Positions 31,614-42,098 of a stretch of 64,000 nt of DNA are shown here, piece after piece. The DNA is taken from contig BLLK01000062.1 in assembly GCA_021927905.1 (NCBI GenBank), forward strand, positions 1,612,001 through 1,676,000. The letters are read 5' to 3'. The notes under the pieces were generated by a model. That model saw only the letters and a program-made list of their open reading frames with translations. It ran no database searches and was not told where the DNA came from. How positions within the stretch are numbered: the stretch's first letter is position 1; each line of letters starts with the position of its first letter. This DNA comes from Chaetoceros tenuissimus. Its lineage: Eukaryota > Bacillariophyta > Thalassiosirophyceae > Chaetocerotales > Chaetocerotaceae. A program made the translations under genes and the position numbers.

Positions 31614-33559
31614 TTACTTTCCTTGTCTTGATACCCATTCAGTTACCATCTTTGCTCCAAAACCTGTAGCTCCCTTAGCATCGTCCCAAACTGGTCCAGC
31701 AATATCAATATGTGCGAATGGCTTTTTGCTATCGACAAAGTTCTGCAAGAACAAAGCAGCGGTAATAGCTCCTCCGTATCTTGTTCCACAGTTGGAGATA
31801 TCTGCGATCTTACTCTTGAGTTGATCGTTGTATGATTTTACAAGAGGCATTCTCCAAGACTTGTCACCAGTAACCTTTGACACATCCTCAAGGTCAGATG
31901 CAAGATCATCATCATCAGTCCATACTCCACATACTTCCTTTCCAAGAGAAATCATACATGCTCCTGTCAAAGTAGAAAGTTCAATGATAGATTCACAACC
32001 GACCTCTTTATCTGCGTATACCAACGCATCTGCAAGAGTGAGACGTCCCTCAGCATCAGTGTTCACAATTTCTATGGTCTTTCCATTTGATGCAGTCAAA
32101 ACATCACTTGGAACAACTGCTCTATCATTGATCATATTCTCACATGCTGCGACAATGAAATGTGCCTCGACCCCCTCTGGTGCGACTTCACCTACTGCTC
32201 TTGCAGCTCCAAGGACAGCAGCCTAAACTTTATTGAGATAGAGTTCTTTTGGACAAAAAATAATCAAATCAGAAAAGTAATACTTACCGATCCTCCACAG
32301 TCAAATTTCATGAGCTCCATCATTGCAGTCTTGATGTTGTATCCACCGGTATCAAACAACAAACCCTTTCCAATAATACCAACCTTCTTTTTGATTTCAC
32401 CACTCTTTGGCTTGTATGTCAAATGAATAAATTGTGGCTCGGTTTCAGATCCACGCGCGACTCCTAAATATGCGCCCATACCTCTTTCTTCACATTCCTT
32501 CTTGCCCAAGATTTTACAAGTGATGGTCCCACCACTCTCTTCAGCAATACGTCTTGCAACATTAGCAAGAGACTCAGAATTGAGTACGTTGTGTGGAGCA
32601 TTGACGATATCCTTGGTCAAGCTGGTACCGGATGCAAGTGCCTTACCAGTTGCGATAGCTGCTGTAGCAGATGAAACATCTGCAACTCCGCCCTCTGCAA
32701 CGATTGTTACAGATTCAAGGTCTTCAGCCAACTTCTTTACCTTATCTCCAGTTCTGTATCTATTGTCAGAATAAAGAGTACTGTAAAACTCAGTTGACAA
32801 CTCGGAAAAGTGGGTATTTTCCATAGGGAATGCAGCTGGTACAAGAATAGAGCAAGTCTTCACTTTCTTGTTGCTATCACATTGGTTTGCCAAAGCTGAT
32901 CCAATTTTGGAAACAAAGCCCTCTTCCATGTCTTTTCCTTCATTTCCAAGTCCAAGAAGCATAATTCTCTTGGTTTTGTCTCCTGAGTAGATTCTGAGGA
33001 CTGGGGTTGCAGTTCCAGCAGCTGCACCATGCTTGAACTGTTTGTAATTTTCTTCCATTAGATCAGTCAAAGCTCCTTCGAGGAGATCGTCCAATTCCTT
33101 TGCCTTTCCAACAAGTACAGGTTCAGGCATTTCTTCCTCACCCTTGCTATCCTCTTCTTTCTCATCTTCATCTTTCTTTGGACCGTAAACTCCAATAATT
33201 ACTAAATCAGAATCATCAATTGACTTTAAATCATCAGTAATGGAGATAGTTGCTTCTGAAACTTCACTCATTTCCATGGTATCACAAGCTTTGTCAAATG
33301 TCCATGTTTTGAAAGGTGCCTCTTTCTCGGCCATATTAAGAGCAGTTAGTGAGGATTTGGTAAATGCCCTGATTGGTCCGTTGCGAGCAGCAGATACTTG
33401 CATAGGTGCCTGTGCAAGATATGCGGTTGCACCAAATACCTTCGCTGCATTAGATACAACCTTTCTTCCAAGATTTTGACGTCCGATTGAGAAAGCTGCA
33501 GATGTGGAGCCATACAAAGCCATAGCTGTGATTGTTGCTGAAGGAAGTGAGAGTTTCAT
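31614..33559 (-). CDS. Leucyl aminopeptidase (M17), copy 2, two exons, with plastid-type leader
   Basis: Exons 33559-32288 and 32222-31614 give 626 aa. Catalytic motifs match copy 1: GKGLLFDTGGYNIK, MELMKFDCGG and NTDAEGRL. The N-terminus is about 75 residues longer, with a signal-like stretch ending in STSAAFSIG, consistent with bipartite plastid targeting. An acidic insertion (EDEKEEDSKGEEE) lies in the N-terminal domain. Its single intron is at the same place as copy 1's second intron (after CGG). Blocks at the DNA level are nearly identical to copy 1, for example the stretch from the intron to GKGLL and the last 50 bases, while other parts differ, suggesting local gene conversion. Confidence 0.92.
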
Positions 33560-33844
33560 CTATGTAAATCTAAATTAGGTATTCTCCTGTTGGTAAAAGA
33601 GATGGTTCTTGATAGTGAATGCAATGATGATAAGAGGTTCAATTGATCTTCTGATTTGTGATTTTGTTTGGATATCTTTCTGATTCTATTCTCGTACCTA
33701 CTGACTGGTATCGGATCACAGTCACAATGACGTATTTACGCACGAGGGCAGACAGGAAAGATCTTTTCTTTTGATTTCAGATCTCCTTCTTGATTCACCT
33801 TTGATAATTATACTTACAACTGCATAGCTTTTGCATCAACAAAC

Positions 33845-34904
33845 ATGAAACTATTCACAGCTCTTATATCTCTTGCAACTCTTAGCTACACCGCTGCTTG
33901 GACAACAGCTTCAAACCAAAGTTTTCGCTCAACTACTACTACTGCTTTGAACGGATCTCGCTCTGCAGACAAAGCCATGTCTAGACAAGGATGGGCTGAG
34001 AAACGTGGAATGGTAGATGAAGCAGATAGCGAGGGTGCATCTACTGGATTCTGTACAATTATTGGAGGAGGGCGTATTGGATCACTTTTGGAACAAGGTG
34101 GAGATTCACTACTACTAAAGAGAGGAGATAGCATCCCTTCAGATAATGAAGGGACACCTATCTTGATTGCAACACGTAATGATTCTCTCGATAAAATCAT
34201 TGAAGAATGTCCTGAAAATAGATTGAAGGATTTGGTTTTCCTACAGAATGGTTATCTTGATGGATACCTCGAAGAGAAGGGACTTGCTGACAACACTCAA
34301 TCCTTACTCTATCTTTCAGTGCCAGCACTTGGAGTTGAGCCTGTAGATGGAATTACCAGTGTAAATCCTGAAGGACTGACTGCAGCAACAGGAGTACATG
34401 CTCAAGCTTTCGCTGATAGATTGGCTTCCCTTGGTTTGAAGTGTAATGTTGTATCTCCTGAAGTTTACAAACCTGCAATGTTTGAGAAATTGATTTGGTA
34501 AGTTACTCCAGGATATCTTCTATCGGTTTGAAAATGATTTTATCGAAGTGTTTCTCATCTATCCCGATGCAATATTGTAAAGGATCTCTACATTTATGCT
34601 TGTGGGTACAGCAAAGGAATGCAAGAGTGTTGGTGAGGCAGGTACAGAGCACAAGGAATTGGTTGAGAAAGTTATCAATGAACTCCTTACTGCAACTGCG
34701 GCGAAAGAAGGTATTGAATTCCCAGATGGAGCAGTTGAAAGACTATGTGCATATACAGATGTAGTTGCTGATTTCCCATGCGCTGTGAAGGAATTTGAGT
34801 GGCGTAATGAATATTTTTACAAGCTTGGTGACGAGGCGTGCCCAACACACAACGAGCTCCTCAGAGAATGTAAAGAAAAGGGATTCCTTGGATTCGATTT
34901 GTAA
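33845..34904 (+). CDS. Rossmann-type NAD(P)-binding protein with secretory/plastid leader
   Basis: Exons 33845-34497 and 34583-34904 give 324 aa; the junction codon is Trp at LIW|ISTF. A signal peptide (MKLFTALISLATLSYTAAWTT) leads into a Ser/Thr-rich transit-like stretch. FCTIIGGGRIGSLLE (about residues 69-83) is a glycine-rich dinucleotide loop. The later part (FEKLIW, LVGTAKECKSVGEAGTEH, EWRNEYFYKLGDEACPTHNELL) recalls a two-domain dehydrogenase such as ketopantoate reductase-like proteins. The second domain is not diagnostic, so substrate and reaction are left open. Conserved homologues in algae are likely. Confidence 0.75.
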
Positions 34905-35053
34905 ATGACTTTCATGTCACAGATAAAGGATTGGTGATAATAATTATTTTTACTATTGCAGTCTCCAATTTTGTACTAAAGCTAGAGCTTCAAGTTAAAG
35001 TTGTTCCTCAATATATAATTCTTATATTTCTTCTTTACATAGTGATTTCTCTA

Positions 35054-36787
35054 TTACTCGCTCTTGAAGTCAGAAACTGGAGAAACCACATTTCCTCCCC
35101 ATGAACTACATGCGAGCTTAGTGAGAGGAGATTCATCTCTAGCTGGTTTCATTCTTCCAAACTTTTCTCTGCACTCCTTCAATTCTTCTACAAATTTGTC
35201 AATCTTTGATTTTGTAACATTAGGCATTACCACAACATGAGCAATGTCTTCTTCACATGCTAATTGCCATCTCTTGATAAGAGCGTCATCCATTGGTCTC
35301 TCAAGCACAACAGTACTAGACAAATCGTTTAGTCTTGCAGTAAATCCTGCCTCGGTGAGAGTATTACGGAGATATTGTGCTGTCTCCATACAATGACTAA
35401 AATGTAATGATAGAGATGGTGAGTACATGATAATATGTAAGAGGTTTTTGCAATGGCTCGAATGAAAAACTTACACAACATCACGCTTAATTCCACTCAA
35501 TCCCTTCTTTCTCAAACTGTACCAGAGATAAAGAGCAGCTTGCCCATTTCTGGATCCCATGATTGTAGTATCAACAGAGTTCAAGTAATCAATTCTTTGT
35601 TCTACCTTCTTCACATGCTCCTTTCTAGCAAGAGCAACACCACAAGGCATTGGACATCCAAGCATCTTGTGTCCACTTACAGCAATAGAGTCAATTGGCT
35701 TGCGGAATGAAACTTCAGGTGCGAAATCAACAAAAGGCATCATCATTGCAAACAAAGCTCCATCGCAGTGAATGTGAAATCTCTCTCTTGGAATATTAAG
35801 ATTGTTCAAAATTCTCAAAATACGATCAAGGTTATCAACAGCTCCCTTCACAGTAGTTCCAATGTTTACATTGATGATTACTGGACGATCTCTATTCTTT
35901 TCAATTTCTGCTGCAAGAATATCATAATCAATTTCTCCCATTGGAAGAGTTGGGATAGCCTTTGCATCCATTCTGTAATATCTTGCCGCCTTGAAAATAC
36001 TGTAGTGTGTCTCCTTAGACGAATAAAGAATTCCATCTGGATGACATTCTCTTGCAAGAAGAATTCCATGGAGGTTTCCTTCAGTACCACAAGTAGTGAC
36101 ATATCCCCAGTAATCTCCCTTTCCAATATTCCACAAATCTGCAAAGAAGTCAATGACTGAGCATTCAAACTGTCTTGAGTGCACTCCATAGTTACTTGTA
36201 ATAAATGGATCACCAAGATTGTTAATGGAGTATTTCATAAATTGATAAAGCTCCTCGTGGTTGTACATGAGGTTGTAAGGGTATCCAAAGTGGACACTAG
36301 ATCTTGATTTGAGAAGGTTATCGTATGCCTTAAGGATATCAGTCTCATCAGTAGCAGACTCACGTTCACCCTCAGTGATTGGAATTTTCACAGATTCTGT
36401 AGAAAGTTTTGCCTCATCTGCAGGGTCGAGAGGCTCGTGAATCTCACTTCCTGCACCCCATGCATCAAATACGGCCCAAGGAGAAGGTGTTCCAGACTTG
36501 GACTTGTCGGAGGTGTAGTCTCTTACTGCATCTCCGTCGTCAATTGCATTGATCTCAGCCTTGATGTCAGAGATTGATGCAATATCCGCAGTTTCAACAA
36601 AGTCTTCAACTTCCTTAGCTGCAGTAGACTTGTGTCTCAAATTGCTAACTTGGTTCAGAGATTTGTGGTCATTGGAAGTGCTTGATATTGTTCTAAGACC
36701 TGCATTGAATTTAGTTGTGAAATTAGCAGTTGCGCTTGTCTTTTTACAAGCTGCTAGAAATGATCTTTTAGCTACTCTCGAGAACAT
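35054..36787 (-). CDS. PLP-dependent serine/histidine decarboxylase (group II)
   Basis: Exons 36787-35475 and 35396-35054 give 551 aa. HFGYPYNLMYNHEEL, TTCGTEGNLHGILLARE, YSSKETHYSIFKAARYYRM, NIGTTVKGAVDNLDRI, FHIHCDGALFAMMMPFV and SIAVSGHKMLGCPMPCGV are hallmarks of the plant serine decarboxylase and bacterial histidine decarboxylase branch. The Lys in SGHKMLG binds PLP. The plant enzyme makes ethanolamine from serine for phospholipid synthesis, which is the likely role. The first 55 residues are rich in Arg, Lys, Ser and Thr (MFSRVAKRSFLAACKKTS), a probable mitochondrial presequence, followed by about 100 residues not found in bacterial enzymes. Confidence 0.9.
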
Positions 36788-37143
36788 GATGATAAGTCAG
36801 CTTTGATTATGTTTACTTTGATAATAAGCAGGGTAATTGTATGAATGTTACGGAGTTCGTTGGATACATCCATTGAGACCTCCACCTGCCGCTGCAGTGA
36901 GAGCTGAGTGAATTTTTTCGGATGGTGGCTGGTGCTCGCAAAAGCGACAAGGACGAACCATCTTGTAGTACATAGTACAGTCAGTGTCAACTAGCGTGAT
37001 GACGTGTCTCAAAAAAGCAGCTGTTCGTTGAAAAGATTTTGTAACCGCTATAATATAACGGTCAGTATTTCCTAAAACAACATGGTAACAAAAAAGTAGT
37101 AGTAGGACGCATTACTGTTTAAAAATGTAAGGTACTAATAATT
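36788..37143. other. Intergenic region with MYB-like inverted repeat
   Basis: This 356-base gap lies between two leftward genes and should contain the decarboxylase promoter. It has the imperfect inverted repeat AACCG...CGGT (about 37041-37061, with an AT core) and a TGACGTG element near 36998. No gene is seen. Confidence 0.4.
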
Positions 37144-38427
37144 TTAAGTTTCTACATCCTCTTCTACAGGCTCCAAGCTTAGAACTGGAGGCCTAGCAGG
37201 TCTATAAAGCAATGCCGTATGCCCTACAACCTGTGCAACATGAGCGTTGAGTTCTTTTGCTATTCTTTCTCCAAGAATTTTTGCGCCCTTCTTCTTTTGA
37301 ACTGCATTTGTCAATCGAAGTAAGATCAACTCATGAGACCATAAAGCATTATCAACAGCTTCCATCCATGAATGGTCAATACTCATGTTTGCAACGGCTT
37401 CTTCCAAGTCAACATTTGCATCTTTTGCATCAACAAATGCTCCTGAAGATGGCCATGCAAATTCAACCATGGAGTTGTCATTCTTTCTTCTTCCAGCAAC
37501 ACTTCTCAGGATAGATCTCTTTGCTCCATTCATGTAAGAATCATAGTCTAAAATATCCGCACCCTCGGACTCAGTACGCGGAGCGATTCTTTTTACAAAG
37601 GATGAAACAATATTGGCGCAATCTTGTGCATTTTTCGCTTCAGCTTTGCTCCTGGCTTTTCTCTCATTTGCAATCATTAGATCTACTGGGATACCATTGT
37701 CTTCTAATACTTTGAATCCTCCTCCATCTACTTTGGGGTTTGGATCGCGAAATCCTACAACAACACGCTTTACTCCAGCTTGTACAAAAGTATACGCACA
37801 AGGTGGTGTCTTTCCAAAATGACAACATGGCTCCAAAGTAACATATGCTGTTACATCTTTTTCAGCTAGTCTATTTTCAAACAATGTTTGTGCTCCATTT
37901 TCTGACGAATATGTTTCTAGCAAATCATCTACAGTCTCCATGACTTCATCCCTCTCGTTTATAGAATTCTTTGTAAATTTCACTACTGATTTCGCGGCAT
38001 CAACTCCTGAATCAACATACCCACAAGCTTCAAAAAGTGCAAATACTTCTGCGTGAGGATAGCCTGCCTTTGGGTGGAAGCCAACCCCGATGATTTCATC
38101 GTCACCTGATACAAGTACACAACCAACTGCTGGATTCGGAAATGTATTACCAAGTCCATTTGAAGCTGCTTCTATTGCTTTCCTCATGTAAATATTATCA
38201 GCATCAGAAATTACAGATGCCTTTTCTTCCACAAGGCTCTGGTGTAAGCGTGTGGTGGGAGCATTCAGAGCTGTGTGGGTTTTGCGAGAGATGAAACCTG
38301 ATTCGATGAAATGTTTGTGATGGTGGATAGATTTCATACTTGATGTTGTGTGAAGAAAATTGAAACCATGCGCTCGCTGAGCGCTTAATAGCGTCAAGAT
38401 TAAGCATTTATTCATTTTCTTAATCAT
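37144..38427 (-). CDS. RibD-type riboflavin deaminase fused to a CRM (YhbY-like) RNA-binding domain
   Basis: From the ATG at 38427 the protein is 427 aa; the longer frame to 38619 only translates a simple repeat from a non-ATG start. A signal-like leader (CLILTLLSAQRAHGFNF) suggests plastid import. The deaminase domain (about 75-290) carries GNTFPNPAVGCVLV, YPHAEVFAL and VTLEPCCHFGKTPPC, the zinc site of diaminohydroxyphosphoribosylaminopyrimidine deaminase in riboflavin synthesis. No reductase domain follows. Instead residues about 345-415 read WSHELILLRLTNAVQKKKG, GERIAKELNAHVAQVVGHTALLYR, which matches the CRM/YhbY fold (alpha-HELIKVK...GA-VQVIGxxLVLYR). An insertion of about 45 residues sits inside the deaminase domain before the PCC motif. 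Confidence 0.82.
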   Translation of the reverse strand: MIKKMNKCLILTLLSAQRAHGFNFLHTTSSMKSIHHHKHFIESGFISRKTHTALNAPTTRLHQSLVEEKASVISDADNIYMRKAIEAASNGLGNTFPNPAVGCVLVSGDDEIIGVGFHPKAGYPHAEVFALFEACGYVDSGVDAAKSVVKFTKNSINERDEVMETVDDLLETYSSENGAQTLFENRLAEKDVTAYVTLEPCCHFGKTPPCAYTFVQAGVKRVVVGFRDPNPKVDGGGFKVLEDNGIPVDLMIANERKARSKAEAKNAQDCANIVSSFVKRIAPRTESEGADILDYDSYMNGAKRSILRSVAGRRKNDNSMVEFAWPSSGAFVDAKDANVDLEEAVANMSIDHSWMEAVDNALWSHELILLRLTNAVQKKKGAKILGERIAKELNAHVAQVVGHTALLYRPARPPVLSLEPVEEDVET

Positions 38428-39259
38428 GGCTATCAAATTTTGTATTTTGTAGGATGTATCGTTGTGCTGAAATGTACAAAAATGAGAGATGGATGGTAAC
38501 TGATACGTAATGTTAGGTAGATGGATGAAGATGATTGATAATGGATGATTGGATGATGGATGATGGATGATGGATGATGGATGAAGAGATGGATGATGAT
38601 GATGATGAATGAGTGGCATTTACTACTACGTTCCCTAAGTAGCAAAGTAGGTAGCCATGTTCGGAAGCATGACAGACGCAAATGCATCCCACGATTCCAA
38701 ATTTACATAAAGTATGAAAAATGAAGGATAACATTGAATTTTTCTTCCTGGTTGTGTTATGCTTGTAACTTGTTTAACAGTTTATTTTCTAATATAAAAA
38801 TCATCTTTGAAAACATAAATGGACTGGATGCTTCCCATTTCCAAAAAGAGGGATAGGGAAGCAGGAAGGAAAATTCGATCGAATAGAAGTTTTACTTACG
38901 GATAAATCATCACATACATTCGCAATGGATACAAGGACAAAATGAGACTCAATGCTTCTCTTTCTTTGGCACGGTAACAAATGACAATTAGCAATAAGAT
39001 AATGGATGATGATACTGAAGAGTTGTTTTAGTCCCTTTTCTGAAAGACTTTTTGACAGTTTACTGAACACCGTCCAAATTTCGTCTGAGAAGCATTTCAT
39101 GAGAAGCTTTGCAAAATGTCATTTCGTGAAAAGGAATGCATACTCTTTGCATCCCATAAAAATTCCCCGATGAAAATGTCAGAATGAATCGAAGAAAATC
39201 ATAACTTCGGAACAGTTAGCAACCAAATCATTATTTGACATGAACAAACATTAAACAAT
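38428..39259. other. Intergenic region with simple repeat, no gene seen
   Basis: These 832 bases hold the 5' region of the RibD-CRM gene and the upstream region of the next gene. A GATG/GATGGATG microsatellite lies within it. A 99-codon frame on the minus strand (38801-39100) has no recognisable feature and was not called. Confidence 0.4.
38518..38610. repeat. GATGGATGATGG-type microsatellite
   Basis: A run built of GATG and GATGGATG units, with several nearly perfect ATGGATGATGG copies, in the putative 5' UTR of the RibD-CRM gene about 90-180 bases before its ATG. The reverse complement reads as His/Pro/Ser-rich peptide in a leading open frame, but that frame starts with a non-ATG codon. 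Confidence 0.85.
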
Positions 39260-40024
39260 ATGTGCAAACCTAGGAGAATCTACTCAGAAGATAACTTTTT
39301 CTATCAAACTGCTCTGGTGAATGAGAGAATAGATGTCGACCAACAGTTCCATAGTTTGGTGCGGCCAAAGTCTGTCGATTGTCTTCGTTCGCAGAAGCAA
39401 TACAGTAAGAACGCAACGCCTGATAAAGCAAACGTTCTAAACGAATCTCGCCGTGTCTTAGCTGAAGCTAGATCGCAAAGACGCCAACGAAATTCTTCTT
39501 CTTCCAATATTTCACGACGAAGTGCTGTGAGATCTAGGAACTGTACTGCTGATGACGTTGGGAGCTGCTATGGAAATAGTGCTTTCGATCATTTTACTCT
39601 GATTCGTGAGAACAAGAGGTGCAATGGCAGACCTTCTAAGCAAACGGACGATGATGTTTCTGAACAAATTGCTGAGATTATGCAGGAGCTGAAGCTATGC
39701 AACAGTAAACTTATTCAGGGCCTTTCAAGGATGAACATCTCAGATCCCAGTGATAAATCCGTCTCTACTAGCGTCACACAATTCCTTCAAAAGTGTGATG
39801 GAGTTTTTGCTTCGATAGATGAAGAGAAAATGCGTAGACAAGCTCAGGGGACCAAAGAATTCAGCGACAAGAAGAAATCATGTTCATCACTTCATGGATT
39901 GATGACAGCCAAACGACAAAGTTCTTTTCGTAGCTACCGTTCTGACGATGTACTTTTGCGGAGGCGACGAAGTTCGGTGAGATTCGATCTATCGAGGAAC
40001 CAGGAGTTTCTACTAGAAAGCTAA
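39260..40024 (+). CDS. Arg/Ser-rich protein of unknown function
   Basis: A 254-aa frame from a clear ATG. The protein is basic and rich in Arg and Ser with many RRxS-type sites (SRRSAVRS, RRRRSSVRF), a composition shared by the next gene at 40.9 kb and by the decayed gene at 45.4 kb. A short predicted helix (about 125-150: EQIAEIMQELKLCNSKLIQGLSRM) could be a coiled coil. No known domain is recognised. The RRxS sites could be phosphorylation targets of basophilic kinases, which is inference. Confidence 0.6.
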   Translation: MCKPRRIYSEDNFFYQTALVNERIDVDQQFHSLVRPKSVDCLRSQKQYSKNATPDKANVLNESRRVLAEARSQRRQRNSSSSNISRRSAVRSRNCTADDVGSCYGNSAFDHFTLIRENKRCNGRPSKQTDDDVSEQIAEIMQELKLCNSKLIQGLSRMNISDPSDKSVSTSVTQFLQKCDGVFASIDEEKMRRQAQGTKEFSDKKKSCSSLHGLMTAKRQSSFRSYRSDDVLLRRRRSSVRFDLSRNQEFLLES

Positions 40025-40893
40025 ATATAATTCATATGATCATAAGTTCAAGTATTTCTAATACTTTTATTTTTACAACTTAATATGAACATAGGTGCAA
40101 GCAAGTATTTGAATGTCTCCCTTTTGACTAAGCGAATCGAATCTGCTGTATTTTGTGTTCATGTATATATTCTTGGCAATAAGAATGGAAACATACAGTT
40201 CAAAAGGTGCAGTTACTAGCCCTTCCTGTTTTTGAACAGAGCAACAGACTTAACTTTCTTCCAAACATTGCATGTCCTACTCTCAAGGTATGTGGAAGAT
40301 GGAATTCGAGATCCTAAATATCATAAAATCATTACCTCAAGAGATAATTTACAATTTGTCATCCGTTATTACCATTGAACTATGTGCGTACGTGGCATTT
40401 TTAGACAACTCATTCCTTTAGAAAATGACGTTTTCAATTCATCATCTAGCCTGCTTCATCTTTTAGCCTTCTTTGGTCTTCTTTAGGTTTTCGGTACTCG
40501 GTACGCACCAGGAGGAAGAAGATGGATGTCAGATCCAAATTATCATAGATACTCAAATTATTATTATTTGTTACATTTATTCCTTATCAAATTCCAATCT
40601 CGGAGATATCATCGGTGTCTTCCCGACATAACTAAATGTCATTTGATATTTTATGACATCTTATTCCCTCAAGAACATCTGCATAGCTTCCTCTTTACGG
40701 TGTCTTTTTCTCGCCGGGAATGCAACGAATGCATCCGTTCGTTCTCACTTTATCTGCTTCCTGTATACACTTTACTCCGCATTCTTACTGTAAAATTGAA
40801 CACATGAACTATCCATAAATATGGCAATTGTAAAATTTCAATATTGATTGATATAGTAGCAACGAAAGGTGCCAGCAAAAAACATATCAACAA
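40025..40893. other. 869-base gap without a recognised gene
   Basis: No supported gene is seen. A 93-codon frame (40526-40807) lacks recognisable features. GTGCGTACGTGG near 40385 is a weaker relative of the GTACGTAC motif. Confidence 0.4.
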
Positions 40894-41877
40894 ATGAACA
40901 CCTCAAACCATGATCCTTTTCTCCCAGTGCATCAAAAGATGCTTTTGCACGGAGAAAGTCCTCTCTTGTCGCAACGAAGAGGAAGGAGGCAGTCTGAGAA
41001 AATTGAAAGTGTATCTAATTCTTTCATGACTGATGATCAAGTGCGAGGTAGTAAATCTCATGGTGCTTTAGCAGAGTATTTCTCAAGAAGAAAAGCTCGG
41101 AGACAAACGATTTCTTTTGGGGGAGGAGAATCGAAACAAGACGGTTTTGGTTTCATCTCTCCAGACTTGCACAGTGGAGACGCTCTCTTTCGTGAAGTCC
41201 GGAATAAAACATACTCAAAACAAGCCCATAGTTCTAATGAAAACAAAGGAGTTCCTCGTCGAAAAAGTTTTGAGAGGAATAGAGCTTTGCGACGGGGTCA
41301 AGATAACTCCGCTCAGTCTGTCGTCAATGGTGGCCACAAACGAGCAAGTAATCCTGAAAATAATCGGCGGAGAAGGCCGAGACGTAACTCTATCATGTTG
41401 CAAAATAGACATGCTAAAGTAGAACCAAACACCAGAACTGAATCAGGCAGGGATCAAAATTTGTCATTAAGAGGCACTGTATCGGAAGGTCAAATTTCAA
41501 ATAGCATGCGGAATGTCCTATCCAATCACAACGTTCAAGATGAGCAAAACGCAAAGTGGGAAAGTGAAGGTCGATATGGTAGTAGCTCCGTTGAGAAAAG
41601 AGTTTCAGGAAATGATGGCAAGCTACTTCAAGACAATGCCAAGCAGATTCGATCTATAATGAATCTTATAGCGTTTGAAAGTTTGCCAGACATGAGAATG
41701 ATGAGAGATAAAGCATCACGGCGAACAAAGACTGCCGCCAACAGTAAATTCAAGTTGGAAAGGAAAAGTAAGCAGAGTCGTGGTGGCATCAATCCTATTG
41801 TAGCAAAAGATTGTCGAGATAAAAGACAAGGCACTCATATGTCTTCAAAAGTTAAGCCAAGAAAAGCTCCTGAGTGA
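40894..41877 (+). CDS. Basic Arg/Ser-rich protein of unknown function
   Basis: A 327-aa frame beginning MNTSNHDPFLPVHQK. Clusters such as LSQRRGRRQS, SRRKARRQTISF, GVPRRKSFERNRALRRG and RRRRPRRNSIML mark a strongly basic, probably disordered protein with many RRxS/T sites, like the neighbour at 39.3 kb. An in-frame open stretch continues after two stops (TGA, TAG) through 41890-42087, reading LVGDRYRPSIDELKEICELFGIEKE. That may be a lost C-terminal part or a separate exon. No family is recognised. Confidence 0.55.
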   Translation: MNTSNHDPFLPVHQKMLLHGESPLLSQRRGRRQSEKIESVSNSFMTDDQVRGSKSHGALAEYFSRRKARRQTISFGGGESKQDGFGFISPDLHSGDALFREVRNKTYSKQAHSSNENKGVPRRKSFERNRALRRGQDNSAQSVVNGGHKRASNPENNRRRRPRRNSIMLQNRHAKVEPNTRTESGRDQNLSLRGTVSEGQISNSMRNVLSNHNVQDEQNAKWESEGRYGSSSVEKRVSGNDGKLLQDNAKQIRSIMNLIAFESLPDMRMMRDKASRRTKTAANSKFKLERKSKQSRGGINPIVAKDCRDKRQGTHMSSKVKPRKAPE

Positions 41878-41889
41878 ACAGGATAGAAA

Positions 41890-42087
41890 GTGAAAGAATT
41901 GAGAAAGAACTATGTAAAGTCGAATTGGAGAGTGGTTGAATCACTAGTTGGAGATCGATATCGTCCATCTATCGACGAATTGAAAGAGATTTGTGAGCTT
42001 TTTGGGATAGAGAAGGAGGTTTATGCAGATAAAAGAAAGAAGGCAATTTGGATGGAGATCAAGAAGAAGCTTGATGGTGTTGAGTAA
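41890..42087 (+). other. Open frame in phase with the preceding gene, no ATG start
   Basis: Sixty-five codons without an ATG near the start, lying 12 bases after and in frame with the stop of the basic protein gene. The peptide has a credible helical composition (KSNWRVVESLVGDRY, SIDELKEICELFGIEKEVYAD). It could be a former C-terminus cut off by stops, or an exon spliced in a way I cannot resolve. It is convergent with the interrupted gene whose stop is at 42099. Confidence 0.3.
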
Positions 42088-42098
42088 ACTAATATGAA

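Noticed and set aside
38428-38619. His/Pro-rich N-terminal extension of RibD
   Set aside because: It is the translation of a GATG microsatellite, starts from a non-ATG codon, and precedes a good ATG with a leader peptide.
38801-39100. 99-codon minus-strand frame as a gene
   Set aside because: No recognisable feature and no support from context.
40526-40807. 93-codon frame as a gene
   Set aside because: No domain, signal or splice context; its composition is like translated AT-rich intergenic DNA.
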